From the NCBI GenBank assembly GCA_007988785.1, contig BJUU01000010.1:1-64000 (forward strand): 64,000 bases of DNA, read 5' to 3'. Made by a program: the position numbers and the translations under genes. Below are positions 8,061 to 21,767 of this stretch, piece by piece. The notes below the pieces were generated by a model, which was given only the letters and a program-made list of their open reading frames with translations, was not told the DNA's origin and made no database searches. Position 1 is the first letter of the stretch; each line of letters starts with the position of its first letter. Source of the stretch: Agrococcus baldri. GTDB taxonomy: Bacteria; Actinomycetota; Actinomycetes; Actinomycetales; Microbacteriaceae.

Positions 8061-8490
8061 TCTGGACGCAACCCTCAATGTTGACTTCATGTGATTCGAC
8101 CTGTGGACAGCGGGCACGAGCTGTGGACAACGGGCCGTGACCTGTGAGCGGCACCGGAGGGCGCATCCGTCGTCGTCCACCGACCTGGGGATGCGCGTCA
8201 ACAGCGGCTCAACATCTTGCAGCGTTGTAGTTCCCATGTCCCGACACCGAAGGAGCTGAAGGATCCACAAGTTCCACAGGGGTTATGAATGACAGGTTTC
8301 GTGAGAAGAGGATGGGGCGAGCTGCCAACCATGACGGTCGGCGGCCGGAGGAGGCCCGGACCGCGAATCACAAGGCTGTGCCAGAATCGACACCGCCGTG
8401 CACGCTGCTCGGTGCGGCACCGTCTTGCGACGCCCCGGGGCTCATCGAGGCCCGGCGCCGGAGGATCTGCTCAGTGAACGAGGGAGACCC

Positions 8491-9633
8491 GTGAAGTTCG
8501 TCATCAACCGCGATGTCTTCAGCGATGCCGTGTCGTTCGCCGTGAAGCTGCTGCCGCAGCGGCCCACGATGCCCATCCTCAGCGGTGTGCGCATCGAGGC
8601 GACCGCCGACGGCGTGGTGTTCTCGTCCTTCGACTTCGAGTCGTCGGCCCGCACCACGGTCTCGGCCGACGTCGACACCGAGGGCGTCGTGCTGGTCTCG
8701 GGCAAGATGATGAGCGACATCGCGGCGAAGCTGCCGCAGCGCGAGGTGCGCGTCGAGGACGACGGCACGAAGGTCTCGATCCGCTGCGGCAACGCCAACT
8801 TCTCGCTCGCGAAGATGCCGCTCGAGGAGTACCCCACGGTGCCGACCGTCGAGGGACGCACCGGTGTCGTCGAGGGCAAGGCCTTCGCCGAGGCCATCGG
8901 CCAGGTCGCCATCTCGGCATCGCGAGAGGACGTCACGCCCGTCATCACCGGCGTGCAGCTCGAGGCCTCCGACACCACGCTCACCCTGATCGCCACCGAC
9001 CGCTACCGCGTCTCGGTGCGCAGCGTGCAGTGGGATGCCGGGGATGCGACGGATGCCGTCACCTCGCTCGTGCCGGCGCGCACCCTCACCGAGGTGGGAC
9101 GCACCTTCGGCGGCGCCGAGCGCATAGAGATCACCATGAGCGAGGCGGGGGAGCGGCAGCAGATCGCCTTCTCGACCGCCGACCGCACGGTCACGAGCCT
9201 GCTCATCAAGGGCAACTACCCGCCCGTTCGCCGGCTCTTCCCCGAGACCGCCGACCACCACGCCGTCGTCAGCACCTCAGAGCTCGTCGACGCCACCCGC
9301 CGCGTGCAGCTCGTGCTCGACGCCGAGGCGGCCATCCGCTACACCTTCAGCGAGGGGCAGGTGCAGCTCGAGGCGATCGGCTCCGAGCAGGCGCAGGCGA
9401 GCGAGATCATCGACGCGGTGCTCGAGGGCGAGGACATCGTGCTCTCGATCAAGCCGCAGCTGCTCATCGACGGCATCCAGGCGACCCACTCGGAGTTCGT
9501 GCGCGTGTCGTTCACCCACTCCGAGAACACGAACAAGCCCGGCCCGATGCTGATCCGCGGGCAGACCTCGCGCGACGACGCCGAGGCGACCGACTTCAAG
9601 TACCTGCTGCAGCCCAACCTGCTGCTGCGCTGA
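8491..9633 (+). CDS. dnaN: DNA polymerase III sliding clamp, beta subunit
   Basis: Beta clamp that tethers the replicative polymerase to DNA. The 380-residue product (MKFVINRDVF) starts at a GTG preceded by GAGGGAGACC. It has the three-domain clamp length, with landmark sequences LPQRPTMPILSGVRIEA (about 17-33), RYRVSVRSVQW (about 171-181) and a C-terminal PNLLLR close to the canonical ending. The ORF can be extended upstream into the origin, but the GTG fits family start and spacing. Confidence 0.97.
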   Translation: MKFVINRDVFSDAVSFAVKLLPQRPTMPILSGVRIEATADGVVFSSFDFESSARTTVSADVDTEGVVLVSGKMMSDIAAKLPQREVRVEDDGTKVSIRCGNANFSLAKMPLEEYPTVPTVEGRTGVVEGKAFAEAIGQVAISASREDVTPVITGVQLEASDTTLTLIATDRYRVSVRSVQWDAGDATDAVTSLVPARTLTEVGRTFGGAERIEITMSEAGERQQIAFSTADRTVTSLLIKGNYPPVRRLFPETADHHAVVSTSELVDATRRVQLVLDAEAAIRYTFSEGQVQLEAIGSEQAQASEIIDAVLEGEDIVLSIKPQLLIDGIQATHSEFVRVSFTHSENTNKPGPMLIRGQTSRDDAEATDFKYLLQPNLLLR

Positions 9634-9664
9634 TCCACGCACGGTTCGCGACGAGGGAGCACCC

Positions 9665-10551
<887 letters not shown>

Positions 10552-10552
<1 letters not shown>

Positions 10553-11646
10553 TGCGCGTCAGTCGGCTCGCGCTGACCGACTTCCGCAACTACGCCGTCG
10601 CGGATGTCGAGCTCGCGCCCGGCCCCAACCTGCTCGTGGGGCGCAACGGCCAGGGCAAGACCAACATGGTCGAGTCGCTCGTGTGGATCGCGACGGGCTC
10701 GAGCCACCGGGTGCCGACGGATGTCGCGCTCATCCGGGCGGGCGAGTCGCGCGCGATCGTGCGCACCACGATCACGAACGACGAGCGCTCCTTCCAGCTC
10801 GACGTCGAGCTCAACCTGCGCGGCGCGAACCGCGCGCAGGCGAACGGGCAGAACGTGCGCATCCGGGATCTGCCGCGCTACCTGCAGGCGGTGCTCTTCA
10901 GTCCGGAGGATCTGCAGCTCGTGCGCGCCGACCCGGGCGGCCGGCGCCGGTTCCTCGACGAGCTCGCGGTCATGCGGGCGCCGCGACTCGCGGGCGTGCA
11001 CAGCGATCTCGAGCGGGTGCTGAAGCAGCGCAACTCGCTGCTGAAGAGCGCGCGGGCGGCGCGGCTGCGGCCCGACGAGCTCACGACGCTCGAGGTCTGG
11101 GACGGCCGGCTCGTCGAGCTCGGGCTCGAGGTCATGCGCACGCGTCGGCAGCTGGTCGCCGATCTGTCCCCGCACGTGGCGGCCGCCTATCGGCTGGTGG
11201 CCGGCGACGAGCACGACGCGCGCATCGAGCTGATCACGAACGTGCCCGACGACGGCGAGGCGTTCACGGCGCTGCTCGCCGAGCGGCGGCGCGACGAGCT
11301 CGACCGCGGCGTCAGCCTCGTCGGCCCGCACCGCGACGACCTCGAGCTGCAGCTCAACGAGCTGCTCGCGCGCCACTACGCCAGCCACGGGGAGTCGTGG
11401 TCGTTCGCGCTCGCGCTGCGGCTGGCATCCGCCGAGCTGCTGCGCGACGGATCCGGGGGCGACCCGGTGATGATCCTCGACGACGTCTTCGCCGAGCTCG
11501 ACGCCGGCCGCCGGCAGCGGCTCGCCGAGGCCGCCGGCGGCTTCGAGCAGGTGCTCATCACGGCGGCGGTCGAGGAGGACGTGCCGGCAGCGCTGCGCGA
11601 GCACCGCATCCGCATCGACGCCGGTCGGGTGGTCGACGATGCGTGA
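10552..11646 (+). CDS. recF: DNA replication and repair protein RecF
   Basis: SMC-like ATPase that helps load RecA at gapped DNA. The 364-residue product starts MRVSRLALTDFRNY at a GTG whose first base is the last base of the gnd stop. Walker A GRNGQGKTN is near residues 27-35. The C-terminal Walker B/D-loop region includes ILDDVFAELDAGRRQRL near residue 309. The 3' end overlaps the start of the DUF721 gene by 8 bp, indicating coupling. Confidence 0.96.
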
Positions 11647-12133
11647 GCTCGCGCCGACCGAGCCCGAGCGGGTCTGGCTGCGGCTCAGGGCCAAGATGGG
11701 CAACCCCGAGTTCGTCACGCGCGACGGCCGCCGCCGCACCAGGAGGGATCCGGATGCCTCGGTGCCGTTCGGCAAGGGCCGCGACCCGAAGCCGCTCGGC
11801 GACGTGCTCGGCGGCTTCGCTGCGGATCGCGGCTGGGTGGCGACCCTCGCGCGCGCCGATGTGATGGCGCACTGGCCAGAGCTCGTGGGGGAGGAGAACG
11901 CCGAGCGCACCGAGCCGGTCTCCTTCGAGGAGGGCGTGCTCACGGTGCGCTGCGCCTCGACCGCGTGGACGCAGCAGATGCGCATCCTGCGCGCCGAGAC
12001 GACCACGCGCATCCTCGCCCGCTTCCCCGACTGCGGGCTCACCTCTGTGCGCTTCATCGGCCCCGATCTGCCCAGCTTCCAGCGCGGGCGGCGCTCGGTG
12101 CCGGGCCGGGGCCCGCGCGACACGTGGGGTTGA
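11639..12133 (+). CDS. dciA: DciA-like DUF721 protein
   Basis: DUF721 proteins of this position are related to DciA, which promotes replicative helicase loading in bacteria lacking DnaC. The 164-residue sequence has an N-terminal basic region (RLRAKMGNPEF) and a KH-like DUF721 core with W-containing segments VMAHWPELVG and STAWTQQMRIL (about 80-121). The C-terminal tail is basic and probably disordered. It is encoded immediately after recF with overlap and before gyrB in most actinobacteria. The helicase-loading role is by family, not shown here. Confidence 0.85.
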   Translation: MRELAPTEPERVWLRLRAKMGNPEFVTRDGRRRTRRDPDASVPFGKGRDPKPLGDVLGGFAADRGWVATLARADVMAHWPELVGEENAERTEPVSFEEGVLTVRCASTAWTQQMRILRAETTTRILARFPDCGLTSVRFIGPDLPSFQRGRRSVPGRGPRDTWG

Positions 12134-12139
12134 TGCTGG

Positions 12140-12240
12140 AGTGCTCACCCTTGCGGTGAGCGCGCAGGCATCGAGATCGCCCTTCGACGAGCTCAGGAGC
12201 CGGAGCGCGCGCCGACAGCGCACGCGTCACGAGACCCGAG
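12140..12240 (-). repeat. Roughly 100-bp intergenic repeat, copy B
   Basis: The reverse complement of this segment matches 7965-8060 along its length. It contains the hairpin GCTCACC-CTTGC-GGTGAGC (12143-12161), the block CGCCCTTCGACGAGCTCAGG and GGAGCGCGCGCCG. The hairpin lies 10 bp after the DUF721 gene and may also act as a terminator. Confidence 0.75.
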
Positions 12241-12277
12241 CGGTTAGCATGTCAGACACCTGCCTCGAGGAGGAGAC

Positions 12278-12973
12278 ATGCCCAGGCCATCGCGCACCCA
12301 CGATGCCGTCGACCAGCTGCTCGACGCCATCATCGCCGGCACGCTGACCGCCGGCGAGCAGCTGCCGCCCGAGGGCCAGCTCGCCGTCGAGTTCGGCGTC
12401 TCCCGCCTCACCATGCGCGAGGCGGTGCGGCTGCTGCAGGCGCAGGGCGTCATCGTGCAGGTGCCCGGCAGCCGGCACCGCATCGCCCCCGTGTCGGAGT
12501 GGACGGGCATGGATGCGGTGGTGCGGCACGCGCGCAGCGCCGGGCAGCGCGAGCGCTCGTCGCTCGAGCTGCTGGAGGTGCGCATGATGATCGAGACGGG
12601 CGCGGCCCAGCTCGCCGCCGAGCGCCGCAGCGACGCCGACCTCGCCGTGCTCGAGGATGCGCTCGCGCGCATGCGCACGCACCACGAGGCCGACGACGTC
12701 GAGGCCTTCGTCGGCGCCGACCTCGAGTTCCACGACGCCATCATCCGGGCGGCCGACAACCGCATCCTGATCGCTGCGATCCTGCCGCTCACGACCATGC
12801 TCGAGGAGACCCGCGGGGAGACGAGCGCGGTGCCGCAGATCCGTGCCCACGCGCTCGTCCAGCACCGCAGCGTGCTCGACGCCATCGGCTCGGGCGTGGC
12901 GGACGATGCGCGCGACGCGATGGCCGAGCACATGCGGCAGACGCACGACGACCTCGTCTCGCTCGTCCACTGA
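12278..12973 (+). CDS. GntR-family transcriptional regulator, FadR/FCD subfamily
   Basis: A 231-residue regulator with an N-terminal winged helix (about 8-72, including FGVSRLTMREAVRLLQAQG) and a C-terminal all-helical FCD ligand domain (about 90-220). The conserved residues for metal or carboxylate ligands lie in FVGADLEFHDAIIRAADN and in histidine 200 onward. FCD regulators commonly sense sugar acids. The gene is preceded by a strong ribosome site (GAGGAGGAG) and faces, 88 bp downstream in the same direction, a sugar-acid kinase with a likely operator in its promoter; that kinase is the probable target. Confidence 0.9.
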   Translation: MPRPSRTHDAVDQLLDAIIAGTLTAGEQLPPEGQLAVEFGVSRLTMREAVRLLQAQGVIVQVPGSRHRIAPVSEWTGMDAVVRHARSAGQRERSSLELLEVRMMIETGAAQLAAERRSDADLAVLEDALARMRTHHEADDVEAFVGADLEFHDAIIRAADNRILIAAILPLTTMLEETRGETSAVPQIRAHALVQHRSVLDAIGSGVADDARDAMAEHMRQTHDDLVSLVH

Positions 12974-12986
12974 CGCGCGGATCGGG

Positions 12987-16834
<3,848 letters not shown>

Positions 16835-16846
16835 GGCACCGCAGAC

Positions 16847-19462
16847 ATGACTGACGAGACGACTCCCGCGGCCGAGCCCTTCGACCGCGACGCCCCCAAC
16901 CACGGCGCGATCGAGCAGGTCGACCTGCAGCTCGAGATGCAGCGCTCCTACCTCGACTACGCGATGAGCGTGATCGTGGGCCGCGCGCTGCCCGAGGTCC
17001 GCGACGGCCTCAAGCCCGTGCACCGCCGCGTGCTCTACGCGATGTACGACGGCGGCTACCGCCCCGACAAGGCCTTCTCCAAGTGCTCGCGCGTGGTCGG
17101 CGACGTGATGGGGCAGTTCCACCCGCACGGCGACACCGCGATCTACGACGCGCTCGTGCGCCTCGTGCAGCCGTGGAGCCTGCGCTACCCGCTCGCGCTC
17201 GGCCAGGGCAACTTCGGCTCCGCCGGTGACGACGAGGCCGCCGCGCCGCGATACACCGAGACCAAGATGGCCCCGCTCGCCATGGAGATGGTCCGCGACA
17301 TCGACGAGGACACCGTCGACTTCCAGGACAACTACGACGGCCGCACCCAGGAGCCCTCGGTGCTGCCGGCCAGGTTCCCCAACCTGCTCGTCAACGGCTC
17401 GGTCGGCATCGCCGTCGGCATGGCCACGAACATCCCCCCGCACAACCTGCGCGAGGTGGCCGCCGGCGCGATCTGGCACCTCGAGCACCCGGATGCGAGC
17501 CGTGAGGAGCTGCTCGAGGCGCTGCTGGCGCGCATCCAGGGCCCCGACTTCCCGACCGGGGCGCAGATCCTGGGCACGAAGGGCATCCAGGAGGCCTACC
17601 GCACCGGCCGCGGCTCGATCACCATGCGCGCGGTCGTCACCGTCGAGGAGGTCGGCAACCGCACGGCGCTCGTGATCACCGAGCTGCCGTACCAGGTGAA
17701 CCCCGACCGCCTCGCGGTGCGCATCGCCGACCTGGTCAAGGACGGCAAGCTGCACGGCATCGCCGACATCGAGGATCAGACCTCCGGCCGCACCGGCCAG
17801 CGCCTCGTCATCACGCTGAAGCGGGATGCGGTGGCCAAGGTGGTGCTCAACAACCTGTACAAGCACACGCAGCTGCAGGAGAACTTCGGCGCCAACATGC
17901 TCGCGATCGTCGACGGCGTGCCCCGCACGCTGCCGATCGACGGCTTCATCACGCACTGGGCCGACCACCAGGTCGAGGTCATCGTGCGCCGCACGCAGTT
18001 CCGCCTCGCCAAGGCGGAGGAGCGCATGCACATCCTGCGCGGCTACCTCAAGGCGCTCGACGCGCTCGACGAGGTGATCGCGCTCATCCGCCGCTCGCAG
18101 ACCACCGAGGCGGCGCGCGAGGGGCTCATGGAGCTGCTCGAGATCGACCGCACGCAGGCGGAGGCGATCCTCGAGCTGCAGCTGCGCCGCCTCGCGGCCC
18201 TCGAGCGGCAGAAGATCCAGGACGAGGCGACCGAGCTCGAGGCGCGGATCGCCGACTACCGCGACATCATCGCGAGCCCCGAGCGGCAGCGCACGATCAT
18301 CGTCGACGAGCTGAGCGAGATCGTGGCGAAGTTCGGCGACGACCGCCGCACCGAGATCATGCACGGCTACGGCGGCGACGTCTCGATGGAGGATCTCATC
18401 CCCGAGGAGCAGGTGGTCGTCAGCCTGACCACCGGCGGCTACATCAAGCGCACGCGCATCGACCAGTACCGGGCGCAGCACCGCGGCGGCAAGGGCGTGC
18501 GCGGCGCGCAGCTGCGCAGCGACGACGTGGTCGAGCACTTCAGCGTGAACTCGACGCACGACTGGATGCTCTTCTTCACGAACTTCGGCCGCGTCTACCG
18601 GATGAAGGCGTACGAGGTCGTCGAGGCCGGCCGCGACGCGAAGGGCCAGCACGTCGCCAACCTGCTCGCCTTCCAGCCGGACGAGCAGGTGCAGACGGTG
18701 CTCACGCTGCGCAGCTACGAGCAGGCCGACTACCTGGTGCTCGCCACGCAGCAGGGCCAGGTGAAGAAGTCGAGGCTCGAGCTGTTCGACACCAACCGCA
18801 CCGGCGGCATCATCGCCATCAACCTCGCCGAGGGCGACCGCGTCATCTCGGCCATGCTGGCGAACTCCGACGACGAGATCCTGGTGATCTCGAAGCAGGG
18901 CAGGGCCGCGCGCTTCCAGGCGACCGACGAGGCGCTGCGCCCGATGGGCCGTGCCACCGGCGGCGTGCGCGGCATCCGCCTGAAGGACGACGACGAGATG
19001 CTCGGCGCCATGGTGATCGGCGACGAGGGCTACGTGTTCGTCGTCACCGAGCAGGGCTTCGGCAAGAAGACCGCGGTGGCCGACTACCCGACCAAGGGCC
19101 GCGGCACGCAGGGCGTGCTGACGTTCTCCTCCGGCGGGCACGACCGCGGCTCGCTCGTGGGCGCGACGATCGTGCAGGACGGCGACGAGCTGCTGCTGAT
19201 CCGCACCTCCGGCAAGGTGATCCGCTCGAACGTCGACGAGGTGCGCGCCACCGGCCGCACCACCATGGGCGTGCAGTTCGCCGAGCGCAGCGACAAGGAT
19301 CTCGTGATCCAGATCGCGCGCAACGTCGAGGAGGAGGTCGAGGAGGTCGTGGAGGCCGCCGCGACCGAGGCACAGGCCGATGGCGCTATCGTGGACGCCA
19401 CGGACGACGCAGACGCGTCTGACGAGACCGCCCGGGACGCATCCGAGGAGAACGACGAATGA
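16847..19462 (+). CDS. gyrA: DNA gyrase subunit A
   Basis: DNA breakage-reunion subunit of gyrase, 871 residues. The catalytic tyrosine lies in APRYTETKM near residue 134. The quinolone-determining region reads [14 protein letters not shown], with threonine at the position equivalent to E. coli Ser83 and aspartate conserved at 87. The C-terminal pinwheel domain carries the GyrA box QHRGGKG. The last 45 residues are a strongly acidic tail rich in Glu, Asp and Ala. The stop overlaps the next gene as ATGA. Confidence 0.98.
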   Translation: MTDETTPAAEPFDRDAPNHGAIEQVDLQLEMQRSYLDYAMSVIVGRALPEVRDGLKPVHRRVLYAMYDGGYRPDKAFSKCSRVVGDVMGQFHPHGDTAIYDALVRLVQPWSLRYPLALGQGNFGSAGDDEAAAPRYTETKMAPLAMEMVRDIDEDTVDFQDNYDGRTQEPSVLPARFPNLLVNGSVGIAVGMATNIPPHNLREVAAGAIWHLEHPDASREELLEALLARIQGPDFPTGAQILGTKGIQEAYRTGRGSITMRAVVTVEEVGNRTALVITELPYQVNPDRLAVRIADLVKDGKLHGIADIEDQTSGRTGQRLVITLKRDAVAKVVLNNLYKHTQLQENFGANMLAIVDGVPRTLPIDGFITHWADHQVEVIVRRTQFRLAKAEERMHILRGYLKALDALDEVIALIRRSQTTEAAREGLMELLEIDRTQAEAILELQLRRLAALERQKIQDEATELEARIADYRDIIASPERQRTIIVDELSEIVAKFGDDRRTEIMHGYGGDVSMEDLIPEEQVVVSLTTGGYIKRTRIDQYRAQHRGGKGVRGAQLRSDDVVEHFSVNSTHDWMLFFTNFGRVYRMKAYEVVEAGRDAKGQHVANLLAFQPDEQVQTVLTLRSYEQADYLVLATQQGQVKKSRLELFDTNRTGGIIAINLAEGDRVISAMLANSDDEILVISKQGRAARFQATDEALRPMGRATGGVRGIRLKDDDEMLGAMVIGDEGYVFVVTEQGFGKKTAVADYPTKGRGTQGVLTFSSGGHDRGSLVGATIVQDGDELLLIRTSGKVIRSNVDEVRATGRTTMGVQFAERSDKDLVIQIARNVEEEVEEVVEAAATEAQADGAIVDATDDADASDETARDASEENDE

Positions 19463-19866
19463 GCATCGCCGAGAAGCTGCAGAGCAAGACGCCTCGCCGC
19501 AGCGGATCGAGCAAGCAGGTGCGCCTGCGGCTCGTGCACGTCGACTTCTGGTCGGCGATGAAGGTCTCGGCCATCCTGGGCCTGGTGCTCGGCATCGTCC
19601 AGCTGGTCGTGGTGTTCGTGATGTGGACGCTGCTGCAGGTCGTCGGCCTGTTCGGCAAGATCGACGAGGTGCTGCAGGACATCCTGGCGCAGCCCGACTT
19701 CGCGATCACCTCGATCCTGTCGCTGCCGCAGGTGCTGATGTTCACGCTGCTCGTCGCGGTGCTGAACTTCGTCGTCATCACGGTCATGGGCGCCGTCATC
19801 GCCGTGCTCTACAACCTCTCGGTGCGCATCACCGGCGGCCTGCAGGTGGGCTTCGCCAACCAGTAG
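19459..19866 (+). CDS. DUF3566 membrane protein
   Basis: A 135-residue protein of the DUF3566 family, found directly after gyrA across actinobacteria. A basic N-terminus (residues 1-25) is followed by two predicted membrane helices, about 36-64 ([20 protein letters not shown]) and about 92-118. The intervening loop probably faces outside. The function is unknown; linkage to cell-division genes in mycobacteria is only contextual. It is coupled to gyrA by an ATGA overlap. Confidence 0.9.
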   Translation: MSIAEKLQSKTPRRSGSSKQVRLRLVHVDFWSAMKVSAILGLVLGIVQLVVVFVMWTLLQVVGLFGKIDEVLQDILAQPDFAITSILSLPQVLMFTLLVAVLNFVVITVMGAVIAVLYNLSVRITGGLQVGFANQ

Positions 19867-19867
19867 C

Positions 19868-19975
19868 CCTTCGACACGGTGTGCGCCTGCGGCGCGCACC
19901 GGCTCAGGGACCGTGCCTGGCTCCCTGAGCCGCTCCGCGCCCGGAGGGCGCTGAGCGGGTCGCAGGGTCGTGTTC
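19868..19975 (+). repeat. Intergenic REP-like repeat after the gyrA operon
   Basis: It contains CCTTCGACACGGTGTGCGCC, then GGCTCAGGGACC and an inverted CTCCCTGAGCCGCTCCG. The units are related to those at 7858-7946, and the inverted halves could fold as a terminator of the gyrBA-DUF3566 operon. Confidence 0.55.
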
Positions 19976-20016
19976 CGCAGGACCCCGCCATTCTGGTAGA
20001 GTCGATGCTTGTGCTC

Positions 20017-20093
20017 GGGGCTATAGCTCAGGCGGTTAGAGCGCTTCGCTGATAACGAAGAGGTCCCTGGTTCGAGTCCAGGTAGCCCCACCA
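20017..20093 (+). tRNA. tRNA-Ile (GAU)
   Basis: A complete cloverleaf with acceptor GGGGCTA paired to TAGCCCC, anticodon stem CTTCG/CGAAG, anticodon GAT at 20051-20053, T-arm GGTTCGAGTCC and an encoded 3' CCA (20091-20093). Confidence 0.98.
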
Positions 20094-20120
20094 CGCACAA
20101 TCCCACGGCAGCGATGCCAC

Positions 20121-20193
20121 GGGGCCTTAGCTCAGTTGGTAGAGCGCCTGCTTTGCAAGCAGGATGTCGGGAGTTCGATTCTCCCAGGCTCCA
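20121..20193 (+). tRNA. tRNA-Ala (UGC)
   Basis: Acceptor GGGGCCT pairs with AGGCTCC (one G-U). The anticodon stem is CCTGC/GCAGG and the anticodon TGC is at 20154-20156. The 3' CCA is not encoded. It lies 27 bp after tRNA-Ile, forming a tRNA pair near the origin. Confidence 0.98.
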
Positions 20194-20200
20194 CAGATTC

Positions 20201-20230
20201 CAGAACGCCCCGCTCCGGCGGGGCGTTCTG
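20201..20230 (+). terminator. Hairpin terminator of the tRNA pair
   Basis: Perfect 12-bp stem CAGAACGCCCCG/CGGGGCGTTCTG with a 6-nt loop, starting 7 bp after tRNA-Ala. Confidence 0.85.
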
Positions 20231-20258
20231 CGTTCCCGGGAATGCCAGGATGGACGCG

Positions 20259-21647
20259 ATGGACAGGCGGCGGGACTGGCGGCAGCGGATCGTGGGCGCG
20301 ATCCGCAATGACGTGTCCTCGCCCATGACCGAGGCGCTGCTCACGATCGACGAGGTCTACGCCCGCCGGGTCATCGACCTGGCGATGCGCATCGCCGAGG
20401 CGCTCACCGCCGTGGGCGCATCCGCCAACGACGTGGCGCTCGCCACCATCCGCGTCTCCGGCGCGCTCGGCATCCGCCCGGTGCACGTCGACGTCACCTA
20501 CAACTCCATCGGCGTCTCGTACCACCGCAACGACACCGATCTGCCGATCACGCTGCTGCGGGTCGTGCGGGCGCCGGTGCCCGACCACGCGAAGCTGCAG
20601 CGGCTGCAGGCGCTCGTGGCCGAGATCGAGGGCGGGCTCGAGCTCGAGCAGGCGCGCACGCGGTTCCACGTCATCCGGCGCATGCCGTTCATGTACCGGC
20701 CGGCGATCATCGTGCTCGCCCAGGGCGTGCTCACCGTGGGTGTCGCGCTGCTGTTCGGGGCGTCGTGGATCATCGCGGCGGTCGCGTTCGTCGCGGCCTG
20801 CTGCGCGGCGATGGTGCAGCGGCTCATGTCGCGCATCCGCATGCCCTTCTTCTTCTCGCAGATCGTCGGCGCGCTCGTCGTCACGGGCATTGCCGCCATC
20901 ACCAGCTGGCTCGCGCAGCTGGGTGTGCCGCTGCTCGAGGATGCCCGGCCGGCGATCATCGTCGCCGCCGGCATCGTGCTCATGCTCGCGGGCATGTCGG
21001 TCGTCGGCGCGGCGCAGGACGCCATCGACGGCTTCGCGCTGACGGCCGGCGGCCGCATCCTCGACCTCGCCCTGCTCACCCTCGGCGTCGTGATCGGCAT
21101 CGTCGGCGGGCTGTGGCTCGCCCGCGCCTTCGGCATGGGCTTCGTCGTCTCGAGCGACGCGACGGGGCTCGGGCCGCTGCCGCTGCAGTTCGCGGGCGTG
21201 CTCGTGATCGCCGTGGCTGTCGCGATCTGGAACGGCGCCGGCATGCGCACGATCGTCGTCAGCGCGCTGCTGGCGTGCATCGCGTGGGCGGGCTACTCGG
21301 CCAGCGCGCTCGCCGGGCTCGAGATCGCCGTCTCGAGCGCCATCGGCGCGCTGCTCGCGAGCTTCGTCGGCATCCTCATCGCCCACCGCCTGCACGTGCC
21401 GTCGATCGCCGTCACCACGGCCGCGATCGTGCCGATGGTGCCCGGCTCGGCCGTCTTCCGCGGCCTGCTCGAGCTCGTGGAGACCGACGGCAGCCCCGAG
21501 AGCCTCGTGCTGGGCGTCGCCTCGCTGATCGGGGCCGGCGCGATCGGCATCGCCCTCGCCGCCGGATCCTCCCTCGGCCTGTTCCTCGGCGCCCCGCTGC
21601 GCGACACGGTCGAGAGCCGCGTGCGCTCGCGCGGCCGCATCCGCTGA
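20259..21647 (+). CDS. ThrE-type threonine/serine exporter family protein
   Basis: Predicted ThrE-family amino acid exporter, 462 residues from the ATG at 20259. An AGGA lies 8 bp before this ATG, and another ATG lies nine bases upstream. The N-terminal cytosolic domain (about 1-140) carries the family segments TEALLTIDEVYARRVIDLAM and ARTRFHVIRRMPF. About ten membrane helices follow: a first ThrE domain (about 150-300) and a second (about 320-445). Corynebacterial ThrE exports threonine and serine; the substrate here is unproven. The long upstream in-frame extension runs through tRNA-Ala and is not real. Confidence 0.88.
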   Translation: MDRRRDWRQRIVGAIRNDVSSPMTEALLTIDEVYARRVIDLAMRIAEALTAVGASANDVALATIRVSGALGIRPVHVDVTYNSIGVSYHRNDTDLPITLLRVVRAPVPDHAKLQRLQALVAEIEGGLELEQARTRFHVIRRMPFMYRPAIIVLAQGVLTVGVALLFGASWIIAAVAFVAACCAAMVQRLMSRIRMPFFFSQIVGALVVTGIAAITSWLAQLGVPLLEDARPAIIVAAGIVLMLAGMSVVGAAQDAIDGFALTAGGRILDLALLTLGVVIGIVGGLWLARAFGMGFVVSSDATGLGPLPLQFAGVLVIAVAVAIWNGAGMRTIVVSALLACIAWAGYSASALAGLEIAVSSAIGALLASFVGILIAHRLHVPSIAVTTAAIVPMVPGSAVFRGLLELVETDGSPESLVLGVASLIGAGAIGIALAAGSSLGLFLGAPLRDTVESRVRSRGRIR

Positions 21648-21767
21648 CCGCTCCCGCGTCGCGCTCACGCCACGGGAGGGCTACCGTGGTGAGGTCCCGT
21701 CGGGTGCGCCTCGGCGCGGGCGGCCGGGATCGACGCATCCCGCCCAGTCAGGAAGCAGCGGAGGACG

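Larger units (their letters stand above)
7852..8490. other. Probable replication origin oriC (dnaA-dnaN intergenic)
   Basis: This 639-bp gene-free region between dnaA and dnaN is the usual actinobacterial oriC position. The right part carries DnaA-box-like sequences TGTGGACAG (8102-8110), TGTGGACAA (8122-8130) and the pair ATCCACAAG/TTCCACAGG at about 8263-8280. A locally AT-richer patch at about 8073-8100 could serve as the unwinding element. The left part (7855-8060) is occupied by intergenic repeats. Short open frames here lack family features. Confidence 0.75.

Noticed and set aside
8285..8494. A 69-codon frame ending at the dnaN start
   Set aside because: It lies in oriC, has no credible ribosome site and no recognisable composition; more likely chance.
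17080..17160. Threonine at the GyrA position equivalent to Ser83 as a quinolone-resistance mutation
   Set aside because: Threonine or alanine is commonly wild type at this place in actinobacteria, so no acquired resistance can be claimed.
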